Shown in pieces: positions 43,087 to 53,249 of a stretch of 64,000 nucleotides of DNA. A program made the translations under genes and the position numbers. The DNA is from Puccinia triticina (taxonomy: Eukaryota; Basidiomycota; Pucciniomycetes; Pucciniales; Pucciniaceae). The notes under the pieces were generated by a model. That model ran no database searches and was not told the DNA's origin. It saw only the letters and a program-made list of their open reading frames with translations. The stretch is from the NCBI RefSeq assembly GCF_026914185.1, contig NC_070560.1, positions 4,455,501-4,519,500 of the forward strand, given 5' to 3'. Positions within the stretch are counted from its first letter, which is position 1, and the number at the start of each line of letters is the position of its first letter.

Positions 43087-46000
43087 GTTTGATCACAGCC
43101 CAAAGAAGGCTGAGCATGAAATCAAAATTATCCCAACGTTGTGATTGGGCCCTTCCACCTAATCAGATGTATCAATTGGCCAGCGCCCTCTCCCTTATCT
43201 TCTCCTCAACTATTCCTCATTGAAAAGAGCCAAATAATCATTTGAGATACAGCTCAACTCACGAGGCGGCTGCGCCGTCCCTTGGTGTTGACCTGACGCT
43301 CCTCCTTCCCCTCCTTCCAACCGCAGGAATAAATGCCTTTGTGCAGAAAACTTGTGTAGTCAGACTCTCCAAGACATCCACTGTTTCACCAACCATTAAC
43401 ACACTTTCCATCAGAATCCTCACATGTTGTTTCAACAAGTACAACTGACATGATTGTTCTGGCATGGGTCTACAACCAGCAAACTTGAACTTGTATATAG
43501 CATAAGCCTAAATTAACGCAAGTCCCCCTCCCCCCTTGCGGTAGGAGGCTTGCTGTGTGTATTGTTGTTTGACTTTAAAGAATATGCACATTGGAGAACA
43601 AAGAGTGTTTATTTCTCATTAGAATAACTTTTGTGACTATCTACAAAGAGTAATCTAGAGGATAAGAAGATTACCTAAGAGCATGTATCTGGCCACTCTA
43701 TTTGTTTAGAGATGTGAGAAGGGGCAAAAAGTTGATATTCCCGGTTTGTCACTATTGATGCATGCGGCTGTGGAGAAAATACTGCTTTAGTTTGGATCTA
43801 ATGTTCCTTCTCCAATGGAGCTTCTTTCTCTTACTTGGATCGTGCTCTAGTGCTTGCTAGATCTGGCTGTCTTGGCTTCAGAGATGCGGCTCAATAAGAA
43901 ACTAACGCTGTCTACTGGGGTAGGGACATTGGGACTTTTCAGCTGTTTTGGCTACGCTCTGAGCTGGGGGCTTTGACTCTCACCTTGTTTCTTGCTGTCC
44001 TGCAGATCAGCTTGGGTTTGAGTTGGCTTGTCTAGACTGGCTTTGGCAGCTGCCTCTGATAAGAGTGGGGCTTTAGTCAGCTTGCATTTTTTGGCTTGGC
44101 TTGGGCATTCCTGGCTACTCACCTGTGGTGGTAGTTTTGGTAATGTGTTCCACTAATGGCTTCCAAAATAGGATGCTCTGGGTTTGGCTCTTGCGCGTCG
44201 CGGAGGTGGAGGCTGTATGCATCAGGACAAGTGCATCAGTGCTTCCAGCCACGCGGCGCACAGCTTTGACTGCGGACAAGGGTTTGCATTGCTTACCTTT
44301 CTCCGCAGCTGATTGATATCCCAGTCTCTTTCTCACTTTGTGAGATTGAGACTGTTCACCTGGGCTAGAAATCTCACATGATTAAGGGGGTTTTGATGCA
44401 ACTTGCATGCACTTTTGCAAGTCGGTAAGTTCATTCTTGAACACCGAGTTGCAAAATTGCATGCAAGCCACACTGTACTACACCCCCTAAGCCTGCTTGA
44501 ATGGTTTTTTGGAATTTGGTATTCAATAAAAGCCTTGAACACCAACTTGCAAAAGTGCATGCAAGTGATGTATGGCCAACTTTGAATCAACAATGGACCT
44601 ATACTATACTCTACTATAACCGGGCCTTTCTGTTATTGTATAGGTCTGGTTGCACCACCCTATACTGTACTAGCATTGGCCCTTGCTGCAAGTGGCCCTT
44701 ATAGTATTCTGTGGTTTTTCTCTGAAACAAAAAATACAGGTATAGTAACTTTTTTTGCCCCTGGTTACCACAATAACGCACTTAACCAGGCGTAAACATA
44801 ATTTGGGATCCTGATGATTGTACAGGCAAACCATGACACCTAACTGGTCCTTGCAGTGATAGCAAGGGCTTATTTAGGAACAACAGGTAGGTCTTGTTCT
44901 GTTTAGAGATTTTTCTCTGTGGCTCCAGACGTGGCTGTCTGTTCACTTCAACTACTTCAAAATCCTTCAGAAGCCTTATGTGTCTTTGTGAGGATTTTCC
45001 CCTCTCAGGGACTTTTCTGAGGCCGTAAAGGCTTTGGGTGCTCTGATCCCCAAGCCCAAGAAATAGATAGGTTTTCATCCCTACTGAGTAGTGGTACTCG
45101 CCACATCTGGCCAGTATAGTATATTGAGTTTTTTTTTTATTTCTTCCTTCATTTGGATATAGTATTTTCAAAAAAAAAAAACCTCATGTAATTGTATATA
45201 GTATTAAAAATTCATTACCAAAAAAGGAAATAATAGTACTGTTATTGGACCAAAAAAAATACAATAACTATACTATACCAATATCTGTATAGTAAAGGCT
45301 CATTGCTGTTTGAATCCCCCTAGAGTCAGATACTATTTGTGTCTGTGATAGAGGAATACAGAATGCCTATGTCAGAATCACAGCATACCCCTGCGTTGAG
45401 GCAATTATCTAGCTAGGAAAGCAATCAGCAGTGCAATCCTCAGTTGCTGAATTGAAGAGCCAAAGCCCCCTTGTTGATTGGTAATGGTTGGTTCTCACCT
45501 CTCTGTCAGAAACAACTGTTCAGTCATGCTGTGTCAAAAGCAAGGGCAGACTGTTGAATTACCCATTATGGGGAACATAACTGTAACATAATGTTTGAGG
45601 TTACATTATCTGTTTGTTATAACAGACACCTTAATTTTAGTTACAATATCCTCTGGATAAAATGGGCTCCTTTTTTCCTAGTTACATTACCCAGATAGGT
45701 TAAAAAAAGGGGCATGCTAAATGCACCCCAAGCTTTTGCTTCATGTACACCAAAATGGGGTGCATCCCATATGTACCCCAAGCTGATTGGGGTGTACAGC
45801 CGCTCACCCCAGCAAAGATGGGGTACATACCCTTGAACCCCAGGAAAGTTGGGGTGTGTCAGGGGGTACCCCAAACACTGTTATGGTCTGTTCTGGGGAG
45901 AGGAATATGGAGTCTGGGGGTTTGGGATCCAATATGGTAGATTGCAGGATGAGGAAGAGGCTTGGATCTCCAGCCTCTCAAACTTTGAGTATGGTCTGTG

Positions 46001-46193
46001 ACATGTACGTGTAGTCTAAGTACATGTGAGTCTGCGCTGCAGAGCCCACGCTACGGCTCATAACATTATCCCCCCTTTGATGCCCAAGCCGCCTTTTCTG
46101 GTTGATCAATGAGAAAAAAAATTCCTCCTCTTTTGGCTCTGCATTCTGTCCCTGGGAAGCATTAAAAAACCCCGTGGGAAAAAGCTTGCCCTC
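43087..46193. other. Repeat-derived, no gene seen
   Basis: No coding motif is supported. Small structures include paired arms CTTGCATGCACTTTTGCAAG near 44400, 44455 and 44550, many TATACTATAC-like words at 44590-45310, and a cluster of GGGGTGCA/TACCCC words at 45705-45880. The last resembles 50455-50705 (both begin near GGCTAAATGCAC and contain TTCATG.ACACCAAAA). Confidence 0.4.
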
Positions 46194-47790
46194 TCACTTT
46201 CTTCTCCGGTATTGAGCCGTCCGCCCTCTCCGCCAGCTGTCCAATATGCCGTTGACCTCCCACTCATCTCCTCCGTTGACTGTTAACGGTTCCGGGGTCC
46301 GCCGCTGTTGGTGGACAATTTCGTTGGGCTTGTGTTTGCGGAGTACTGACAGGTGGAAAACTGGATGGACTCCCTGCATGGAGAGGAGAAGGGTCAGTTT
46401 GTAAGCAGAGTTTGAAATTCTGCTAGCTATTGGAAATGGTCCAAGCCAGAGGTGTTCCAACTTGGGGCTGGGGCGGGTTGTTGAGATTTTGCATCCATCT
46501 AGCCAAACCTTGTCTCCGCTGTTCCATTCCGGTGTTTTCTGCACTCCGCTGTCAAACTGACTTTTCATGGCCTCTTGCGCCGCTTCCAGACAGGGCTTAA
46601 GTTTTTCCTGTACCTCCCCAAGCTGGCGCAGTTGCTCCGCCACTGCTGGTACGCACTGCTCTGCAGACAGAATTCCACTGTACAATGGGTTGAATACATA
46701 ATTTGCCTTCAATGGGGAAACCCCTGTTGATGTGTGGTTGTTTTTTTTGTACGCAAACTCTGCCGTTGCCAGGAGCGGGGTCCAATTGTCCTATCGGTAG
46801 CTCACAAAGTGGCAGAGGTATTGCTCCACCGCTTTGTTTGCCATTTCCAACTGTCCCTCTGTCCTTGGGTGGTATGCCATTGATGGTTGGAGGCGGATGC
46901 CAAGTTGGTTGTCCAATTTGCAGGTGATTTGGGACACAAAAATGCTCCCTCGGTTGGAGATAATAGTCTTCAGAGTTCCGTGGAGCTTCCAAACGTGCTC
47001 TGCCATCAGGTCCGCTAACTGCTCCGCATTCATGGACTTTCTGCAAGGGATAAAGTGTGCTATCTTTGTCAGGTGGTCAACAACAGTCAGTATGCTGTCG
47101 TAGGAGCGGGATTCAGGAAGGTCTGTGATGAGATCATAGCTGATTTCCGTCCACGGCCCCGCTGGAATTGGCAGCGGCTCAAGTGTCCCAAATGGCTGTT
47201 GCGTCAAGGCTTTAACCCGTTGGCAAGAATCACATCCATCAACGTATTTATTGACAAACTTCTTCTGGCTTTTCCACACAAAACTCCGCCGGACCAGGGC
47301 AAGGGTTCAGGATCGGCCTGGGTGGCCTGCCGCTTTGCTGTCGTGTTGGCTCTTCAATATCTCCGTCCGCAGTGCTGGGTCCGCGGGTACGGCTATCCGT
47401 CCTTTGTTGTATAAAATGCCATCTGCCTCCGCGCATCTGTTCCGGTTTCCCGCGGAGGTCCTCAAGGATTCCATCCATCTGGTCAGTTGTGCGTCAAGCG
47501 GAGTCAATTCCCTGATTCTGGTGATGAGCTCCACATCCAACATGGCCGGTCCGTCCTCTGCCTCGTGCTCCGCATCCGCTCCTAGTACGTCCACCTCAAA
47601 CCAATGCTCCGCCTCCGCCAAGTCAATTGATTCGTCCTCAAACCAGGATTAAAACTCCAATATCTCCACAAAGGTCTACTGTGTGATGTTGTTGGGCTTC
47701 AACAGCTGCCCAAAGGTCAGTTTCCCGCCAGGGGCGGGGGCAAGGTCCGGTCTTCCGGAAAGAGCGGAAGTGGATCCAGGGCATATAATA
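46194..47790 (-). pseudogene. Decayed chromodomain Gypsy: integrase and pol C-terminus
   Basis: A single minus-strand frame runs from about 47790 to 46194. It contains the end of RNase H/tether (RPDLAPAPGGKL), the HHCC finger (HPG...DGCDSCQR), the integrase core ISYDLITDLPES with TVVDHLTKIAHFIP, a mutated second acidic residue in ISNRGSIF (normally SDRGS) and GQLEMANKAVEQYL. A GPF-like module (LWLGPFPIA) and the start of a chromodomain (WEVNGILDSWRRG) follow. Four in-frame stops (about 47676, 47649, 47304, 46788) are each one C-to-T step from CAG, CAA or CGA. The Asp-to-Asn change at the active site is G-to-A. It abuts the DIRS-like remnant at about 47790, so one element truncated the other. 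Confidence 0.82.
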
Positions 47791-49574
47791 AGTAAACATA
47801 TTGATTTAACCGCGAAAATGGTGAAATCAGGCAATAAAATGGCGGACGCGTTGTCAAGAGGAATTGAGGGGTCTAATAAGGAACAAAACAGGGTCCTGTT
47901 TGACGTCCCTACCAACCTCTTGAAGGTGTTGTACCACACATCTGTATAAATATCCATTACCTGCTTCCTTTGGGACCAGTATTGTATTTCTTTCTCTGGC
48001 TCAAATTCCTATAGAGTTATCTCTTCCTTGATTTAGAACTCGCCAACCGTATCTCCATAATAGCTAAAATTTCCTTTTGAACTCAAATGGGTACTAGTTA
48101 ATTTACTACATCAATATGGAAGATCCAAAATGGAAGTCTAAACTAATCTGTTTCTTAATGGACGGGTCACTCCCAAAGGAAGTGTGGCCAATTAACAAAC
48201 ACATTCTTTTTTCTTGTGCAATGTCAATGTTGATCAGTTACAACTGTGCCATAAAGAAGTTCCTTCTGCTCAAGAAATACAAAAAAAACAAAGACTTTCT
48301 CAGGGGACGACGTCAAAGAGGTCTGTTTTTGGACAGGAAGGAACCTCCACACAAGTTCACACCACAAAATCAACTCCTCAATGGTCAAGAAATACCTATA
48401 CGGCACAAAGCCATGGCACGGCTTCCACAAGAAACCTTTTCCTTCAGTCACAGGTAGAAGGGTGCAATTGATTCTTCTAGCATCCAGGAAGATTGATGCG
48501 ACTATACCACCAAAAGGGCCAAAGTTTAAGGGTTGGGATCCCTTCACTGGTGACGGAGGCGGAATGGATGATGAGGGATGAGGCGGAGAGCCTAGAGTGA
48601 TTCTAGGACCAAGCACAGGGGGGATTGGATTGCACTGGCTCAGAGAGAATGAGTATCAGTTCTCTGCTGAGCCAAGGAAGGAAGGAAAACGGGCTATCTA
48701 CAAGGCCGTGACAGGTCAGGTGTCCATTGGTGACACCTTGTGAACCCCAGAGGAGGAGGGGGGTTTACACAAAGCCCGCAATAATGTTACACCACTTTGT
48801 TTGGATTGTAAACAAGCTCTCAGTTGGTTCTGATGAAGATAAAGCAATTTTAGCTGCCTTCTGGGAAATGGCGCGGTTAGGAGAGCTTAACTACGGAGCC
48901 CAAACCGTTCTACTAGATATCCAACACTCCATTTTGACCAGCAACATTCAACAGGTGCAGACAAACATTGGCCGCAACATGTATTTGACAGTTCAGAATG
49001 CAAAAACAGCTAAACCAGGTTCCCTGCGGGGACTAGTTTTGCATAGCTTGAAGGATATTTTTTGCCCCGTCAAGGCAATTGAACAGCGGCTGCTGGAGGC
49101 AATGGGATCCACAACCTTGTTATTTGGATACTACTCGGATGGAGTGAGGCATCACCTACAACAGGCGCATGCCGTCAACCGGATCCAAAGTATTTTGAGA
49201 GAAGGCCACTTTGAAGGCTTGATGGGCCACTCTTTCAGAGTGGGTAGGGCCTCCCTACGCAAAGCTTTAGGGGTCTCAACCAAGGACATCTGTGAACTAG
49301 GGTGTTGGAAGTTTTCATGCTACAAACTATTATGGTGTTCAAAATTGCATAAGATTTTTTTTCATAAAATCATAAACTGCAATTTTGGCTGGGAGATGTG
49401 ACTTTAAGTTTTATGCACCCTGACATCTCCCAGCCAAAATTGGCTTTATGATTTTATGTAAACTGTGACATATGCAATTTTGAACACCATATATACATCA
49501 GGCTTTACAGCGGTAAAGAAGTGGACAACACCAAAGCTTTAATTAAACACCTAGGGGACTTATGGAAGGATTGA
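47790..49574 (+). pseudogene. DIRS-like retroelement remnant: RNase H end and tyrosine recombinase
   Basis: Bases 47790-47949 encode an RNase H C-terminus (MVKSGNKMADALSRG). After a gap, a tyrosine recombinase is readable in pieces: core-binding part near 48167 (LPKEVWPINKHILFSCAM), YLYGTKPWHGFHKKPFPS near 48390, then 48727-49329 with LAAFWEMARLGELNY, AKTAKPGSLRG and GHSFRVGRASLRKAL. The catalytic Arg (ARLGEL) and His-x-x-Arg (HSFR) are present. The final Tyr (YKLYIRLYS) lies beyond a MITE at 49331. Frameshifts separate the earlier blocks. RNase H followed by a tyrosine recombinase fits DIRS elements, which integrate by site-specific recombination rather than a DDE integrase. Crypton is less likely because of the RNase H. 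Confidence 0.65.
49331..49491. mobile_element. 161-bp hairpin MITE, TA target duplication
   Basis: TATGGTGTTCAAAATTGCAT faces ATGCAATTTTGAACACCATA, and the interior also pairs (GGCTGGGAGATGT with ACATCTCCCAGCC). TA flanks each side, typical for Tc1/mariner-driven MITEs. Taking it out restores CTA TAC ATC AGG, the recombinase's tyrosine region. Confidence 0.85.
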
Positions 49575-49829
49575 TCTGTCAACAACATGGTTTTGTTTGT
49601 TATTTTTTCTTGGGGCTGTTCTTGTTTCAAATTACTATTAAGTGTAGGTTATTCGCGCCGAGGGCTTAGGCTTGATTTATAAATTTCACACTGAGAATTA
49701 GGTGCTTGCCGCGCAAACCCTCCTTCATTAGAGACATAAATAGCTCCTATAGAACAAACTGCACTTATTACACTCCTTCTCCCTAGGCTTGGGTGGACTG
49801 AGAGAACTTCCCAGGTACATGTATCATGT

Positions 49830-51845
49830 CTGTGGCCCCTTTAACATTGATGCAGGCACCCTGTAACATGTCCACACATCAAATATCATGTCCACAGGTC
49901 TTGTATCATGTCGCGCACCCTGCAGCATGTCCGCACATCACATATCATGTCCGCGTGTCACATGTCATGTCCGCAGATCACATGTTGTGTCCGCAGATCA
50001 CATATTGTGTCCGCGCGCCCTTTTACATGTCCATGCACTCTTTAAAATGTGAGCGCACAACCTGTAAAATGACCATGGATCACATATAATTTCCGCACAT
50101 CATGTATCATGTCTGTGCATCATGTATCATGTCCGCGCATCATGTATCATGTCCACTCATCATGTATCACCAGGAAAATAAAATAGTCAGTTGATAAAAA
50201 GTGACATCATACCAGCTCCAGCCAGCTATCCACCATCTATCTAATATCTATCCACTATCTACCCCAATCTCCCAGCCATCTCATCAACTTCCAAAATTTA
50301 CCAAGGAGGTCCTGTTCAGTTTTTGATGAGCCCAACTGATCCTCAGTTCTGTCCAGCTGATACTCAGCTTTGGTACCCAGCTCATACTCAGCTTTTTTGA
50401 TCAACCCATACTCAGCTTTTTCACGCAGCTCACTCTCAGAATTGGAATAAGGGGCAGGCTAAATGCACACCAAAGATTTACTTCATGCACACCAAAAATG
50501 GAGTGAACTACTGTTCACTCCAAAATTTTTGGTGTGCACATGTTTCCACTCCAAAATTTATGGAGTGCATGATGGTGTACTCCAAAAGTCCCCAGAAATT
50601 TAAGTGACCAGCCATGCACTCCAAACATTTTGGAGTAAACAGCTTGACACTCCTTTCTTGACATTTTGGGTACCTCAAAAGGGAGTGCAACCGCGTGCAC
50701 TCCAATACATTGAGCTACTCTGCCTCTGAGTCCGTCATCCACCTTCTTGGCCTTATCACCCCCACCACTTTTCAAACCAAACAAAGTCCAGCACAACCAG
50801 AAAAAAAATGCCCAACTCAAGTACTGATTCAGCTAGCCCAATAAATGTCCTGACAAATGTCCCAACGGATGACATTCATTTTCCACCAGAGATGTGGAAT
50901 TGACCAGTCCTTGCCCAGGTGATGCTCAGCTTTGTACTAGTCCTGGAGCAGCTGATGCTCAGCTTTGTACCAGTCCTTGCTCAGCCTTTTACTAGTCCTG
51001 TCCCAGCTGATGCTCAGCTTTTACCAGTTCTGGGCCAGCTGGCCAGCTGATGCTCAGCTTGCTGAGTATCAGCTGAGCCAGGCCAGAGAAAAAGATGGGA
51101 ATCAGCTTGGAAAGGACCAGAGCTGAAAATCAGCTAGGCTAGGGCCAAAGCTGAGAATCAGCTGAGCCACAGCCAAGGCTGGGAATCAGCTGTGCCAGGG
51201 CAAAAGATGATCATCAGGTGGCCGGTGCCAAAGCTGAGGATCACCTGGGCCAGGCCAAAAACTGAGCATCAGCTGGGCCAGGGCCAAAGCTGAGCATCAT
51301 CTGTTTTTGTCACATTGAGTGCTTTGATCCTGACACCTGTCATGTGAGCCCTAGATGTGCTGGTAGAGAGGAGCAGCACTGGAGCAGTGTTGGAGCTGAA
51401 AACAAAGCTGCATCATGTCACTTGCCATCAAGTGACTACTTTTTTTTCCTGGTGTATCATGTCCGCGCACCCTGCAGCATGTCCGCGCACCCTGCAGCAT
51501 GTCCGCGCACCCTGCAGCATGTCCGCGCACCCTGCAGCATGTCCGCGCACCCTGCAGCATGTCCGCGCACCCTGCAGTATGTCCGCGCATCACATATCAA
51601 GTCCGCACACACCCTACACATGATGCGCGCATCATGTATCATGTCCGCGCATCATGGATCATGTCCGCACACCCTGCAGCATGTCCGCGCATCACATATC
51701 ACACCCGCGCAGTTGCACACCCTATACATGATGTGTACATCATGTATCATGTCCGCGCATCATGTATCATGCCTGTGCATCATGTATCATGTCCGCGTGT
51801 CATGTATCATGTCCGCGTGTCATGTATCATGTCCGCGCATCATGT
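49830..51845. repeat. Approximately 20-bp minisatellite, split in two
   Basis: Left part 49830-50167 and right part 51455-51845 consist of variants of ATGTCCGCGCACCCTGCAGC and ATCATGTCCGCGCATC. Six nearly exact 20-bp copies occupy 51461-51580. The 1287-bp element at 50168 separates the parts and duplicated TAT. Apparent proteins (Met-Ser-Ala-His-Pro repeats) follow from the repeat. Confidence 0.92.
50168..51454. mobile_element. 1287-bp foldback element, CACCAGG ends, TAT target duplication
   Basis: The left end CACCAGGAAAATAAAATAGT and the right end (reverse complement) CACCAGGAAAAAAAAGTAGT extend into a shared AAGTGACAT. TAT flanks both ends. Inside, CAGCTGATGCTCAGCTTT-type words run forward at about 50320-51050 and in reverse (AAAGCTGAGNATCAGCTG) at 51060-51310, meeting at a palindrome near 51045-51080. 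It has no coding capacity and belongs to the same family as 2656-2767. Confidence 0.88.
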
Positions 51846-52430
51846 AACTTAGTAGGAAATCTGCCAAATTTGACCCACAGCAGCACACTCCTTTTTTGTG
51901 TGTGCTAATGCCGTCAATGGTGTAACCATTACAATACATTGAGCGTATTGGGTAAACGTTTTTCATTGAAGATGCATACCTACATGTCCAATTTTTTGTT
52001 TTTGGCTGTTATTGTATGGATAAGGGGTTTCTTCCTGCTGTAAAGTATTTGCGGGCTTTGAGTATCCCCAGTGAGGAGGTATGATTTTTTTTATTTTTTT
52101 GTAATTTTTGGACAAATTACATGTCCAACTCCCATTTCATGCGGCGGAATTACATTTCAACTCCCAAAAAATGTGATTTGGGCGTTGGGATGTAATCCTT
52201 GGGAGTTGATTAGTCAAGCCCCCCAAAAAAATCAGCAGACAAAAAAATTAAGCTAACAAAAAAAGATGACAAAAAGTTAGCACACAAAAAACCAGATGGC
52301 AAAAAATTAGCACACAAAAACCGGATGACAAAAAATTAGCACACAAAAAGTTGGCCCTTGAAATATGATGCACACAAATTCTTCTGTAAGCACATATTAT
52401 TTGTGCGCGCCACAAAATTTAGTTTTTGTA
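51846..52430. other. AT-rich, no gene; short A-rich repeat
   Basis: A repeated AGATGACAAAAAATTAGCAC-type word occurs about four times at 52260-52350. Nothing else is recognised. Confidence 0.5.
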
Positions 52431-52433
52431 GGC

Positions 52434-52502
52434 TGCACGTTGTGATGGTTAGAGCATCATTCATGAATGCTGAGTATGTGAGTTTGACTCTCACAGTACA
52501 CA
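52434..52502 (+). ncRNA. tRNA-like (possibly SINE head) sequence
   Basis: A D-arm-like GATGGTTAGAGCATC and, 20 nt on, a perfect T arm GTGAG-TTTGACT-CTCAC have tRNA-like spacing. They resemble internal polymerase III boxes A and B. The acceptor and anticodon stems do not pair well, so it is not a functional tRNA. It could be a tRNA pseudogene or a tRNA-derived SINE head. Confidence 0.35.
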
Positions 52503-52649
52503 AGGTTGGGGTTCAACACCCACTTCACTTGGACCTTTCTTTTAACTTGTTCAATAGGTAGCCCGTGCTACCAGAAGCCGTGAGGTCCTCTCACCCACAG
52601 GAGCCCAACCCCAATTGCAAATCACTGCATCTAAACATACCCCGCTTTC

Positions 52650-53030
52650 ATTGAGTCACACGGCGTCCCCAGGGCCCCTGCGCCCTAATGGCGCCATGGC
52701 CGCAAAAACCGCCCAGGGGACTCCTCCGGGGCGGATCAACCCGTTGCGCTCTGATGACCGGGGCGACATGCAAGCGCCCCTGAGCTGAGCGTCACAAGGA
52801 TGCCCACACCGCGGCATGGTTTTTATGGCGGCACCACTTGGCGCCATTGGGACGTGGGGATCCACGACGCCCCAGACGGGTACCATATTATCTGGGGGCG
52901 CCCCCAGACTCAGGTGGCGCTTTGTGGCGCCTCTGGAACCTTTGGTCATGATGGCGCCCTGTACCGTCCCAGTGGCGCGAGTGTGATGGGTACGCAATAT
53001 GGACGCAGCAACCTCGGCCAATTCCCCCAG
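52650..53030. repeat. GC-rich island with GGCGCC words
   Basis: TGGCGC/GGCGCC words recur about every 20-40 bp, as in the islands at 20.5 and 22.5 kb. The foldback MITE copy 2 is inserted at its right edge. No gene. Confidence 0.45.
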
Positions 53031-53034
53031 CTGG

Positions 53035-53249
53035 CACTGCCAGTATATTTGGCTGGAATGAAGTCATCCCAGTTGAACTGGGATGCCTCAACTAATTTAA
53101 AATGGGTTGATCTCATCCAATAAAATATAAACCCAAGGGGGGTACCTTGGATTTATATTTCATCAGTTGAGATCAACCAAGTTTAAATTGGTTGATTTCA
53201 TTGCAGTTTAACTGAGATACGCTCAACCCAGCCAATTATGCTGGCAGTG
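53035..53249. mobile_element. 215-bp foldback MITE, copy 2, TGG target duplication
   Basis: CACTGCCAGTATATTTGGCT faces AGCCAATTATGCTGGCAGTG; the arms pair along the element. TGG is duplicated (53032-53034, 53250-53252). CACTG ends and 3-bp duplications suggest CACTA-type mobilisation. Same length as copy 1 at 36722. Confidence 0.92.

Noticed and set aside
44380..44490. Foldback MITE with TTAAGGGGG-like ends
   Set aside because: The arms pair only partly and no consistent target duplication could be found.
49830..51845. CRISPR-like array
   Set aside because: Units are contiguous 20-bp variants without unique spacers, in a eukaryotic repeat context.
51344..51852. Overlapping frames encoding Met-Ser-Ala-His-Pro repeats
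   Set aside because: They translate the 20-bp minisatellite; both strands give similar long frames.
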